The notes under the pieces were generated by a model. It did not search any database and was not told the DNA's origin. It saw nothing but the letters and a program-made list of their open reading frames with translations. A program made the position numbers and the translations under genes. Of a stretch of 32,635 nt of DNA, positions 22,434 to 31,572 are shown in pieces. Source of the DNA: an uncultured Bacteroides sp. (GTDB lineage: Bacteria > Bacteroidota > Bacteroidia > Bacteroidales > Bacteroidaceae); the NCBI GenBank assembly GCA_905203765.1, contig CAJKXC010000026.1, forward strand, positions 1 through 32,635. Reading direction: 5' to 3'. Position 1 is the first letter of the stretch, and each line of letters starts with the position of its first letter.

Positions 22434-23267
22434 TCAGCTGTTTCTGTATTCCAGCGGGCTCATTCCCATATGCCTTTTGAAGTATTTTCCGAAGAACGAA
22501 GCGCTGGGGAAGTTTAGCGAATAGGCTATTTCCTGAATCGTCATATTCGTAGATTTCAGTTTGGCTTTCACGTCCACAATGACGATGTGGGCAATGATGT
22601 CCAGCACATGCTTTCCGGTAACCTGCTTCACGGTGGTACTGAGGTGCTGCAAAGAGATTCCCAGCTTGTCGGCATAGAATTGCGCACTGCGTTCGTGCGT
22701 ATAGTTTTCGATGACGAGCTGCACCAACTCGCGGCAGATTTCCTCTTTCCGGCTTTTGGCGCCTTTCAGTACTTGCGGACGGTTGCAGTACATCCGGTTC
22801 ACGCCTTGCAGCAGCAGGTTCAGTATAGTCTGTGCCGTTCGGGTATCAGGCGGATAGGGGCCGTTGGTGATGCGTGCCCATAATGCGAAGTACTCTTTGA
22901 AGTAGGAAGCGATCACAGAATTGACGGATATCACCGGATATTCCAAGATGGTGGGAAACGAACTTAGCGTGGACTGGATGAGATTGACGCCATTGAGGCA
23001 ATGGGATGAAAAGCCTACAAAGCTCAGGCATACTTTCTCCTTCTGTTCGTAAAACTGGATGATGGTGCCGGGAAACAGGGTAATGAAGTCACCTTGTTTG
23101 ATTTCCGTATCCATCAGATTAATGGATACCTTGATCGAGCCCTCTAAACAGATTGCGAAAATGCACGCTTTTATCCGGCACGATTGCTTGTATATATTCA
23201 AAACATCTTCCGTTACTTCTGTCCAAGCAACTGTATCTACGGGTAAGTCTACTTGTGGAAAATCCAT
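22434..23267 (-). CDS. AraC-family transcriptional regulator
   Basis: A 277-residue regulator with an N-terminal sensing half (cupin-like, IKQGDFITLFPGTIIQFYEQ) and a C-terminal pair of helix-turn-helix motifs from about residue 185: YADKLGISLQHLSTTVKQVT, then TIQEIAYSLNFPSASFFGKY and FKRHMGMSPLEYR. It lies 73 bp after the TonB-dependent receptor on the same strand and has its own -7 box (TACCTTTG on the minus strand, 23293-23300). The receptor next to it is the most likely target. The ligand is unknown. Confidence 0.93.
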   Translation of the reverse strand: MDFPQVDLPVDTVAWTEVTEDVLNIYKQSCRIKACIFAICLEGSIKVSINLMDTEIKQGDFITLFPGTIIQFYEQKEKVCLSFVGFSSHCLNGVNLIQSTLSSFPTILEYPVISVNSVIASYFKEYFALWARITNGPYPPDTRTAQTILNLLLQGVNRMYCNRPQVLKGAKSRKEEICRELVQLVIENYTHERSAQFYADKLGISLQHLSTTVKQVTGKHVLDIIAHIVIVDVKAKLKSTNMTIQEIAYSLNFPSASFFGKYFKRHMGMSPLEYRNS

Positions 23268-23292
23268 ACGCTTTGTCGTTTTTAAGTGCGTA

Positions 23293-23300
23293 CAAAGGTA
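23293..23300 (-). promoter_or_regulatory. -7 box of the AraC-type regulator gene
   Basis: TACCTTTG on the minus strand, 25 bp before the ATG, matches TAnnTTTG. No TTTG is found at the standard -33 distance. Confidence 0.5.
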
Positions 23301-23340
23301 ATTCTTTTTTCCAAAAGAAGTAATGGAAGATATTAGTTTT

Positions 23341-26187
23341 TTAGAATGTTACATCCATTTTAACGACGAACGTACGCGGCGCACCTACTGCCATCGGGCG
23401 GTAGCTGTATTCCTTGTTCAACAGATTGTTTATCATGAACTGGAAAGCCACTTCTTTGGTCGCTTTTACGCCGAACCGCATATCTACCGTAGCGTAGTCC
23501 GTATTATGCTTCTTCCAGTAAGTGGTCAGCGTCTCGCCGTCGGAGTATCCGAAGAGGATGCCGCGCACATAGTCCAGCAGGTCACGTTGGGCTTTCTCGC
23601 GTTCGTCCAGCATGATGTAGTCCACGGCAAGCATCTTGCTTTTCCAGTTTACATTGGCGCCTATGTTGATGCGTTTCCACTGCAAATCCAGCGTGGCCTT
23701 GAAGCTGTGCTTGGGGCGATACTTCAGATATTTGCTGTTGTTGCTCTTCTCCTTCATCTGCAACGGGTCGGTATAGGTGTCTTCCAGGGCATTGCGTTCC
23801 TTGTAGTCGGCATCGCGCGGTTCGGTGTATACATATCCCAGGTTGTAGAGCAGCTTGGTGTTCTTGTTGAAGGTGTACATACCGTTGGTGCTGATTTCCA
23901 TACCGTAAATCTGCGCTTTGGATACGTTGTGGAACTGTGCTCCGATGCCGAATCCCTTGCCGTCCTTCAACATCTGGATGGCATCGTTCACGCTGTTTAT
24001 CATGCTCAGGTCGGAGTTGTTGAACAGGCCGAACTGGAATTCCACCATATCCTTATACTGGGTATAGAAAGCGGCAACGTCCGCAAAGCCTTGCAGATTG
24101 CCCACCTTATATCCTTGCTTGAATCCGAGTTCGGCGTTGAAACCTTTCTCGGGCTGCACGTTGTGGTTGGGATATACGCCTACGCCCCCGATGTCCTTGC
24201 GCAGATACTTCTCGGTGATGGACGGATTGCGGTAACCCTGTCCGAAGCTGGCACGCAGGAAGCTGTAGTCGGCAAGCTGGTAATTCAGTCCGGCGCGGAA
24301 CACGGGACGGAAAGGAATGGTGGTACCCAGTACCTTTGTATCCGCTTCCCGATAGTGCTTGTCTATCCGGTAATACTCGCCGCGTACGCCTGCCGACACG
24401 CTGAGGCGGTCCCAGAAGCGCTGGTCGTACTGGAAGAAAGCGGCTACGTTGTCGCTCCGGTGTCTTTCGTCCATTTCGCCGGAATAGGTTTGGATATGTT
24501 CGTAAGTAAGCCCGGTGGTGATTTGTGCGCCGCCGTCCCATTTCTTATTGAACTGGTAGTCCAGATAGTAGTCGTAATTCTTGTCCGTCTTGGTGGCGGG
24601 GCGGTTGCGATCCGGGTTCAGTACATTGGAGAGCCAGGGTATCAGGTCGCTGGGCAACTTGCCTTCCAGCAGTCCGCCCAGGTCGCTGGGCAGGCCGTTG
24701 TCCATCACCCAGGAGATAAGGTCGCAATAGTCGGCGGTAGTGGCATCGGGGAAGATATTGCCGAGGGAGCCGAAGGCACCGTCTATCAAGTCGTTCAGGT
24801 TATTGCTTATCGCCCATTTCAGTGCTCCCGATATAAGGGGTTGCAGGGCGCTGTAGTCTCCGTTGGCGATATTCTGTATCACCTGCGCATCGGTACCCAT
24901 ATTGCCCAGGATGTCGGTGATGGAGTTGGACTGCGTCGGTTTGGCAAGGTTGTCCGCACTGTAATAGAAACGTCCTTTTATCTTATGTGCGATTCCCTTC
25001 TCCGGGTTTGTGAAGTTAAAGAAGGGATCGATGCGGAACGTATTGGATTCGCGTCCCATATTGGCGAAGGGAGAGGGGCGGTAGGCTTCGCCCGGCGAGC
25101 GCCAGATAAAGAAGTCCCCGTACTTGTTGGAGAGGAAGTCCACGTTGAAACCGTAGTTCATCAGGTTTGCCCCCATATCCGGCTGGTGATAGGTCAGGTT
25201 GCCGTTGATGTGGAAACGCTTGTTGTAACCCTGCTGGCGGTAGCCCTCGTCGGTGAAGAGGTTCATTCCGCCGCTGACGTCGAAGTCACCGATGCGGCGG
25301 GAGTGGGTGAGGTCGAAGCCTTCGTACAGCGGATTGCGCACACCGCTGAAAAGGCTGCTGCGCAGTACCGGCTCCACCGGATATTTGCCTTTGTCCCAGA
25401 AGTCCTTGTCGCTCCATTGGTAATCGCTGTTGGAAGGGGCGCCATAGATACCCACGTAAGCGCTGAAGCGGGTTTGCGGTGTCAGTCCCGGGCGTGCGGT
25501 ACGTATATTGATGATGCCGTTCAGTGCGGACGAACCGTAGAGCACGCTCGAAGCGCCTTTGATTACTTCTACCTGCTGCACGTTTTCCAGCGGTACGCTG
25601 TTCCAGTTGATGACTCCGTTCTGCGGGCTGAGTACGCTCATGCCGTCCACCAGCACCAGGCTGCGGGCACCTACGCTGTACGTCCATCCGCCGCCGCCGC
25701 GAATGCTGGGCTGCTTGTCCACGATGTCCACTCCCGGAATGGTCTGGAGAGTAGAAGTAATGTCGGTGGGTGCCTGGCGTGCGATGTCGCTTGCCTTTAT
25801 CAGATCCATAGAGACAGTTACGTCGCTCAGCTTCTGTTCAAAGCGTCCGGCTGAAACCACTACATCTTCCAGCAGGTTGGTGCTCTCCTTCATATAGACG
25901 TCCTTCTGCATGATGTCTCCTTTATTGATGACGATGGGCATCGGTAGGTCTTCATATCCCACATAACTGAATATCAGGTCTACTCCGCCTACCGGCAGGT
26001 GTATTTCGTATGCGCCGTTCAGGTCGGTCACTACGCCCTGTGTGTCCTTCAGTTTGTAAGTTACCGATGCACCCACCAGAGGTTCGCTGGTAGTAGCATC
26101 ATATACATGCCCTTTCAGCACTTGGGCGGAAACAGAAAAGCCGAACAGTAACATTGCGAATAGCGTTATCAGAATTCTTTTTTTCAT
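23341..26187 (-). CDS. TonB-dependent outer-membrane receptor
   Basis: A 948-residue receptor. Signal peptide 1-21 ends SVSAQ. Residues 23-105 are a carboxypeptidase-regulatory-like domain (LKGHVYDATTSEPLVGASVT). The plug spans about 115-235 (LQTIPGVDIVDKQPSIRGGG; VEVIKGASSVLYGSSALNGI). The barrel ends in a typical RTFVVKMDVTF strand. Residues about 418-528 are an extra, helix-favouring insert in what should be a surface loop. It is a classical TonB receptor, not of the SusC/RagA class, which suggests a metal chelate, cobalamin-like or small-molecule ligand. A weak promoter (TAAATTTG, minus strand, 26286-26293) lies in the 241-bp divergent gap to the SusC gene; nothing else clear is seen there. 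Confidence 0.93.
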   Translation of the reverse strand: MKKRILITLFAMLLFGFSVSAQVLKGHVYDATTSEPLVGASVTYKLKDTQGVVTDLNGAYEIHLPVGGVDLIFSYVGYEDLPMPIVINKGDIMQKDVYMKESTNLLEDVVVSAGRFEQKLSDVTVSMDLIKASDIARQAPTDITSTLQTIPGVDIVDKQPSIRGGGGWTYSVGARSLVLVDGMSVLSPQNGVINWNSVPLENVQQVEVIKGASSVLYGSSALNGIINIRTARPGLTPQTRFSAYVGIYGAPSNSDYQWSDKDFWDKGKYPVEPVLRSSLFSGVRNPLYEGFDLTHSRRIGDFDVSGGMNLFTDEGYRQQGYNKRFHINGNLTYHQPDMGANLMNYGFNVDFLSNKYGDFFIWRSPGEAYRPSPFANMGRESNTFRIDPFFNFTNPEKGIAHKIKGRFYYSADNLAKPTQSNSITDILGNMGTDAQVIQNIANGDYSALQPLISGALKWAISNNLNDLIDGAFGSLGNIFPDATTADYCDLISWVMDNGLPSDLGGLLEGKLPSDLIPWLSNVLNPDRNRPATKTDKNYDYYLDYQFNKKWDGGAQITTGLTYEHIQTYSGEMDERHRSDNVAAFFQYDQRFWDRLSVSAGVRGEYYRIDKHYREADTKVLGTTIPFRPVFRAGLNYQLADYSFLRASFGQGYRNPSITEKYLRKDIGGVGVYPNHNVQPEKGFNAELGFKQGYKVGNLQGFADVAAFYTQYKDMVEFQFGLFNNSDLSMINSVNDAIQMLKDGKGFGIGAQFHNVSKAQIYGMEISTNGMYTFNKNTKLLYNLGYVYTEPRDADYKERNALEDTYTDPLQMKEKSNNSKYLKYRPKHSFKATLDLQWKRINIGANVNWKSKMLAVDYIMLDEREKAQRDLLDYVRGILFGYSDGETLTTYWKKHNTDYATVDMRFGVKATKEVAFQFMINNLLNKEYSYRPMAVGAPRTFVVKMDVTF

Positions 26188-26428
26188 AAGTCTGTATTAT
26201 TTAGTGAATAGCTATCTTCGGAATGTCTGCAAAGTACGTGAGATTACACCGGATTATCAAGGTGCATTTTTCGTTTTTAGTGCTACAAATTTAATAATTT
26301 AGATAAAAAACCACCATAAACTATCTTCTTTTTGGTCAATTATTCATTTTCTTGGGATGAAACGAGACAATTTTGTTTCTGATTTGTTATTAAAAGTAGA
26401 AGTGTTAACCTTTCTAATAAACAGAACC

Positions 26429-29164
26429 ATGAAACTATGTCACAAATTTATCGTCTCGGGATGTTTCATCTCCCTATGGGCGGGATTTTGCGCGCAGGCA
26501 CAGGAAGTGCCGGCTGTCGTTCCGGATTCGCTGATTACCATCGGATACACCGTAGGCCGTGAGAAGAACCTTTCTTCCCTGGTCGAGAAACTTACGGGAA
26601 AGCAACTTAAAGTCGATCAGATAACCAATCCCCTGGAAGCCATCTATGGTAAAGTGCCCGGCTTGACGATGCACCGGGCTACCAATGGTACGGCGGCGCT
26701 CGATGCCGTTCGCCTTCGCGGTACCACCTCGCTGACCAGTGGCAATGATCCGCTGATTATCATTGACGGGGTGTTCGGTGATATTTCAATGCTTACCTCT
26801 ATCTATCCTACGGATATCGAAAGTTTCACCATCTTGAAAGATGCTTCCGAAACAGCACAGTACGGTTCCCGTGGTGCATCCGGCGTCATCGAGATAACGA
26901 CTAAAAAAGGAATAAGCGGAAAAACGCGGGTGAGCTATAACGGCAACTTCGGTATCGCCACCGCTTATAAAAGCCTCGATATGCTGTCGGCAAACGAGTA
27001 TCGCAGCGTGGCGCAGCAAGAAGGTATCTCCATCATTGACTTGGGAAACAATACCGATTTCCAGAAGGAGATACAGCAGACCGGATTGCAGCAAGACCAT
27101 CATGTAGCCTTCTACGGCGGCAGGGAAGAGTCGAGCTACCGCGTCTCTTTAGGCTTGATGAGTCGGGAAGGGGTGATAGTCCATGAGAAACTTACCAACT
27201 TTACTTCCAACATGAACATGACACAGAAGATGTTCGATGGCTTTATCCAGTGCGATATAGGTATGTTCGGCTCGGTACAGAACAACCGCAATCTGGTGGA
27301 CGAGCAAAAGACATTCTACTCTGCCGCAGCCTTCAACCCCACCTTCCCCAATCACAAGAATGCCGACGGCGCCTGGGACGGAGTGACCAACGCCAGTCAG
27401 ATTACAAACCCTCTCGCATGGATGGAAGTGAAGGACAAGGTGTCTTCTTCGCATCTCAGTACCTATGCCAAACTGAAGTTGAATTTCACTCCAAACCTGA
27501 AGTTGCAGCTTTTCGGTTCCTATTCCTATAATATGGTAGAGAATTCCCAATACCTGCCCACCAGTGTATGGGCACACGGGCAGGCTTACCGCGGTGTGCG
27601 GAAGTCGGAGTCGATGGTAGGGAATGCGATGCTTACCTATCAGAAGCACCTGAAACTTCACTTCATCGATATGCTGGCTCTGGCAGAAGTGCAACAGGAG
27701 AAATTCACCGGCTTCTATACGACAGTCACCAATTTCAGTTCCGATTTATTCGGGTCCGATAACCTGCAGGCAGGCGCTTTGCGTCCCTGGGAAGGTACTA
27801 ACTCGTATTACGAACGTCCCCGGCTGGTTTCCTTTATGGGACGTGCCAACTATACCTATGCCGACCGCTATATCCTGACCGTGAATGCCCGTGCGGATGC
27901 TTCCTCTAAATTCGGAAGCAACCATAAGTGGGGATTCTTCCCTTCCGTGTCCGCAGCCTGGAACGTGACGCAGGAAGAGTTTATGAAACAGTTCCCCCGG
28001 GTGAATAACCTCAAGCTCCGTGTGGGATATGGCCTGGCAGGAAACCAGAGTGGAATAGATTCTTATACCACCCTTCGCCTGGCACAACCCAACGGCGTGG
28101 TGCCGATAGGAAGTTCGCAAGTCGTCTCCTTGACAGAATTGCGCAATACCAATCCCGACCTGAAGTGGGAAGTGAAGCATAACTTCAATGCCGGCTTTGA
28201 CCTGGCACTCTTCGGCAACCGCCTGCTGCTTTCTGCCAACTACTACCTTTCCAAAACTACCGATATGCTCTACACCTACAACGTGAGCGTGCCGCCGTTT
28301 ACTTACAACACCCTGGTAGCCAACATCGGCTCCATGCGTAACAGCGGTGTGGAGATAGCCGTAGGCGTAACCCCTCTGAAAACCGAAGATATGGAACTGA
28401 ATATCAACGCCAACGTTTCGTTCCAGCGTAACAAACTGCTCTCGTTGGGCGGATTGTATGACGGCGAATATATCAGCGCCGCCCAGTACAAAAGCATTTC
28501 CAGCCTCGACGGAGCCGGCTTCCACGGTGGCTACAACCACATTGTCTACCAGATCGTAGGCCAACCTCTCGGCGTTTTCTACCTGCCCCATAGCAACGGA
28601 CTGGCTTCCGACGGCAACGGCGGCTATAAGTACGAAGTATCCGACCTGAACGGCGGTGGCGTCAGCCTGGAAGACGGAGAAGACCGCTACATTGCAGGGC
28701 AGGCCATGCCGAAAGCGCTTGTCGGTTCCAACATCAGCTTCCGCTATAAGGCCTTCGACCTCTCTGTGCAGATCAACGGAGCTTTCGGCCACAAGATATA
28801 CAACGGCACTTCGCTGACCTATATGAATATGGGCATATTCCCCGATTATAATGTGATGCGGGGCGCCCCGCAGGCCAATATCAAAGACCAGACCGCCACC
28901 GACTACTGGCTGGAGCGTGGCGACTACCTTAACTTCGATTATGTGACGGCAGGATGGAATGTCCCCCTGCACCGCGCTGCAAAGAAGTATATCCAGAACC
29001 TGCGCCTCACTTTCACGGTGAACAACCTTGCCACCATCACCGGCTACTCCGGCGTATCGCCCATGATCAACAGCTCCACGGTAAACAACACCCTGGGACT
29101 GGACGATAAACGGAACTATCCGCTTGCCCGGACTTATACGTTAGGACTAAGTATTAACTTTTAA
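26429..29164 (+). CDS. SusC/RagA-family TonB-linked outer-membrane transporter
   Basis: A 911-residue transporter that with its SusD partner imports an oligosaccharide or peptide. Signal peptide 1-24 ends CAQAQ. The plug (about 65-161) has the SusC hallmarks: GKVPGLTMHRATNGTAALDA, VRLRGTTSLTSGNDPLIIID, FTILKDASETAQYGSRGASG and VIEITTKKG. The N-terminal carboxypeptidase-regulatory domain of most SusC proteins is missing; only about 40 residues lie between signal peptide and plug. I use ATG 26429; an ATG 72 bases upstream would bury the signal peptide. It is 11 bp before the SusD gene. No clear promoter is seen. Confidence 0.95.
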   Translation: MKLCHKFIVSGCFISLWAGFCAQAQEVPAVVPDSLITIGYTVGREKNLSSLVEKLTGKQLKVDQITNPLEAIYGKVPGLTMHRATNGTAALDAVRLRGTTSLTSGNDPLIIIDGVFGDISMLTSIYPTDIESFTILKDASETAQYGSRGASGVIEITTKKGISGKTRVSYNGNFGIATAYKSLDMLSANEYRSVAQQEGISIIDLGNNTDFQKEIQQTGLQQDHHVAFYGGREESSYRVSLGLMSREGVIVHEKLTNFTSNMNMTQKMFDGFIQCDIGMFGSVQNNRNLVDEQKTFYSAAAFNPTFPNHKNADGAWDGVTNASQITNPLAWMEVKDKVSSSHLSTYAKLKLNFTPNLKLQLFGSYSYNMVENSQYLPTSVWAHGQAYRGVRKSESMVGNAMLTYQKHLKLHFIDMLALAEVQQEKFTGFYTTVTNFSSDLFGSDNLQAGALRPWEGTNSYYERPRLVSFMGRANYTYADRYILTVNARADASSKFGSNHKWGFFPSVSAAWNVTQEEFMKQFPRVNNLKLRVGYGLAGNQSGIDSYTTLRLAQPNGVVPIGSSQVVSLTELRNTNPDLKWEVKHNFNAGFDLALFGNRLLLSANYYLSKTTDMLYTYNVSVPPFTYNTLVANIGSMRNSGVEIAVGVTPLKTEDMELNINANVSFQRNKLLSLGGLYDGEYISAAQYKSISSLDGAGFHGGYNHIVYQIVGQPLGVFYLPHSNGLASDGNGGYKYEVSDLNGGGVSLEDGEDRYIAGQAMPKALVGSNISFRYKAFDLSVQINGAFGHKIYNGTSLTYMNMGIFPDYNVMRGAPQANIKDQTATDYWLERGDYLNFDYVTAGWNVPLHRAAKKYIQNLRLTFTVNNLATITGYSGVSPMINSSTVNNTLGLDDKRNYPLARTYTLGLSINF

Positions 29165-29175
29165 AGAAGAACATT

Positions 29176-30810
29176 ATGAAGAAGTATCGGATCATATATT
29201 GGCTGGCAGCCGTTTGCTGCTTCCCGTTGCTTGTGTCGTGCGATGGTTTTCTGCGCGAAGATCCTCGCGACGGCATAGACGAAAGCGATGCCTATCGCAC
29301 CCTTTCCGACGTGTACTTGAATGCAGTGGCATCCCTTTACAACTATGTAGGCGGATATGCCGACAGTCAGGGGTTGCAGGGAACAGGCCGCGGTGTCTAC
29401 GACTTGAATACGTTCACCACCGATGAGGCCATCATGCCCACCCGTGGCGGCGACTGGTACGACGGCGGTTTCTGGCAAGGGCTCTACCTGCACGAGTGGG
29501 GAGTGAACAATGATGCCATCCAAGCCACATGGGAGTATCTTTATAAAGTAGTGATGTTGAGCAATAAGTCGGTGGAGCAGATTCAGAAGTTCCAGGCTAC
29601 CCACAGCAATCCCGAGTTGCCCGGATATCTGGCGGAAGTACGCGCCATGCGTGCCATGTACTATTATTACCTGATGGATTTATTCGGCCGCGTGCCTCTG
29701 GTGCTTTCGTCTTCCGTGTCTATGGAAGAAGTGGTGCAGAAGGAACGGAAAGATATCTTCGACTTTGTGGTGAAGGAACTGCAAGAGGCTGCCCCATTGC
29801 TTACGGCGGATCACAGCAACCGCCCGGGAGATTATTACGGCCGCATCACCCGTCCGGTGGTTTACTTCCTGCTTGCTAGGCTGGCACTGAATGCGGAAGT
29901 CTACACGGACAATGACTGGACGGACGGAGTGCATCCCGACGGCCGGAATATTTATTTTACCGTAGATGGCCGGCAACTGAATGCCTGGCAAACTACGGTT
30001 GCCTACTGCGACCAGCTCACTGGCATGGGATACCGTCTGGAACCTCAATATGAAGCGAACTTCGCCGTTTATAATGAGTCGTCGTCGGAAAACATCTTCA
30101 CCATCCCGATGAACAAGACCTTATACACCAATCAGATGCAATACCTGTTCCGTTCGCGCCACTACAATCATGCCAAGGCCTACGGGTTGAGCGGTGAAAA
30201 TGGTTCCAGCGCCACGGCAGATGCCTTGCGCGTGTTCGGTTACGGCACTGCCGAAGTCGATCCCCGCTTCGACAAATGCTACTTTGCCGGTGTGGTCTGC
30301 GATCTGAAAGGAAATGTTATCAGGCTGGACGACGGAACCGTCCTGGAATATCACCCGTGGGAGGTAGCGGTGGATATCTCGGATACGCCCTACGAAAAGA
30401 CGGCAGGTGCCCGCATGAAGAAGTATGCCATAGATGTGAATGCGACGAAGGACGGCAAACTGATGGAAAACGACATTGTGCTGTTTCGCTATGCCGATGT
30501 GCTGCTGATGAAGAGTGAGGCAAAGGTACGTAACGGCGAGGATGGAGATGAAGAACTGGCACAGGTGCGCAGTAGGGTAGGGGCTGTCGCGCGTCTCGCC
30601 ACTCTGGAGACTTTGCTCGATGAAAGGTTGATGGAATTTGCCTGGGAAGGAGGACGCCGCCAGGACCTTGTCCGCTTCGGGATGTTCACGCGCGGGTATA
30701 GCCACCGTCGGCAGCTTCCGGGCGAAGAGAGCGGATATACCACCGTATTCCCTATTCCCGGCAATGTGTTGAAGATGAACAAACGGTTGGTGCAGAATAA
30801 AGGATATTAA
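29176..30810 (+). CDS. SusD/RagB-family surface lipoprotein
   Basis: A 544-residue lipoprotein, anchored by Cys22 (LLVSC), that caps the SusC transporter and binds its substrate. The start DGFLREDPRDGIDESDAYRT, the TPR-like helices with EVRAMRAMYYYYLMDLFGRVPL near residue 155, and the C-terminal LLDERLMEFAWEGGRRQDLVRFG are SusD signatures. It directly follows the SusC gene. No glycoside hydrolase, sulfatase or surface glycan-binding lipoprotein follows, so the substrate cannot be guessed. Confidence 0.95.
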   Translation: MKKYRIIYWLAAVCCFPLLVSCDGFLREDPRDGIDESDAYRTLSDVYLNAVASLYNYVGGYADSQGLQGTGRGVYDLNTFTTDEAIMPTRGGDWYDGGFWQGLYLHEWGVNNDAIQATWEYLYKVVMLSNKSVEQIQKFQATHSNPELPGYLAEVRAMRAMYYYYLMDLFGRVPLVLSSSVSMEEVVQKERKDIFDFVVKELQEAAPLLTADHSNRPGDYYGRITRPVVYFLLARLALNAEVYTDNDWTDGVHPDGRNIYFTVDGRQLNAWQTTVAYCDQLTGMGYRLEPQYEANFAVYNESSSENIFTIPMNKTLYTNQMQYLFRSRHYNHAKAYGLSGENGSSATADALRVFGYGTAEVDPRFDKCYFAGVVCDLKGNVIRLDDGTVLEYHPWEVAVDISDTPYEKTAGARMKKYAIDVNATKDGKLMENDIVLFRYADVLLMKSEAKVRNGEDGDEELAQVRSRVGAVARLATLETLLDERLMEFAWEGGRRQDLVRFGMFTRGYSHRRQLPGEESGYTTVFPIPGNVLKMNKRLVQNKGY

Positions 30811-30820
30811 ATGGTGGTTA

Positions 30821-30850
30821 GTGATTAATCACCAAAAATCATTACCTTTG
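30821..30850 (+). promoter_or_regulatory. lipB -7 box with an overlapping upstream palindrome
   Basis: TACCTTTG (30843-30850) is a perfect TAnnTTTG box ending five bases before the lipB ATG at 30856. Ten bases upstream lies the perfect palindrome GTGATTAATCAC (30821-30832), placed where a repressor would block the promoter. The palindrome could instead be a weak terminator for the SusCD genes. Confidence 0.55.
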
Positions 30851-30855
30851 CTTTC

Positions 30856-31515
30856 ATGAAATTAGAAGTATCAGATTGGGGCGTAATCCCCTACGCCGAA
30901 GCATGGACGCGGCAGACGGAATGGTTTGATGCACTGGTGCACGCCAAGCAGACAGGGCAGGAGTATGTCAATCATATTGTGCTCTGCCAGCATCCGCATG
31001 TATATACGCTGGGGCGCAGTGGTAAGGAAGGCAATATGCTTCTGAGTGAAGAACAGTTGCAAAAGATAGGCGCTACGCTCTATCACATCGACCGTGGCGG
31101 AGATATCACCTATCATGGGCCGGGGCAACTGGTGTGCTATCCCATCCTGAACCTCGAAGAATTCTCTTTGGGGCTGAAAGAGTACGTCCATCTGCTCGAA
31201 GAAGCTGTCATCCGTGTCTGTGCATCCTACGGCATCCCTGCCGGGCGATTGGAGAAGGCAACCGGCGTCTGGCTGGACGGCAATACGTCCCGTGCCCGTA
31301 AGGTCTGCGCCATCGGCGTGCGCAGCAGCCATTACGTCACCATGCACGGCTTAGCCTTGAATGTGAATACCGATTTACGCTATTTCAGCTATATCCATCC
31401 CTGCGGTTTCATCGACAAGGGAGTTACTTCCTTGCAGCAGGAACTGGGGTACCAGGTGCCTATGGAAGAAGTGCAGGCACGCCTTTGTCAGGAACTCAAA
31501 GCCTTGCTTTTGTAA
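30856..31515 (+). CDS. lipB: Octanoyl-ACP:protein octanoyltransferase (lipoate biosynthesis)
   Basis: A 219-residue cytosolic enzyme that moves octanoyl from acyl carrier protein to lipoyl domains such as GcvH. Motifs are RGGDITYHGPGQ (80-91), RKVCAIGVR with the catalytic Lys149, and HPCGFIDKGVTS with the catalytic Cys183. Length is normal. It follows the SusD gene by 45 bp but has its own -7 box at its start codon, so co-transcription is not needed. lipA is not in the window. Confidence 0.96.
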   Translation: MKLEVSDWGVIPYAEAWTRQTEWFDALVHAKQTGQEYVNHIVLCQHPHVYTLGRSGKEGNMLLSEEQLQKIGATLYHIDRGGDITYHGPGQLVCYPILNLEEFSLGLKEYVHLLEEAVIRVCASYGIPAGRLEKATGVWLDGNTSRARKVCAIGVRSSHYVTMHGLALNVNTDLRYFSYIHPCGFIDKGVTSLQQELGYQVPMEEVQARLCQELKALLL

Positions 31516-31572
31516 CTCTCTGAACTTTTTTTCTGAAACATCCTTTTCTTTGTATTTGATAACCAGCAACCC

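Noticed and set aside
23323..25854. 843-codon open frame on the plus strand
   Set aside because: It is antisense to the TonB-dependent receptor, whose motifs are unmistakable. The frame is open because of the codon composition of the sense gene and shows no family motif.
27746..28972. 408-codon open frame on the minus strand
   Set aside because: It is antisense to the SusC gene and has no recognisable feature.
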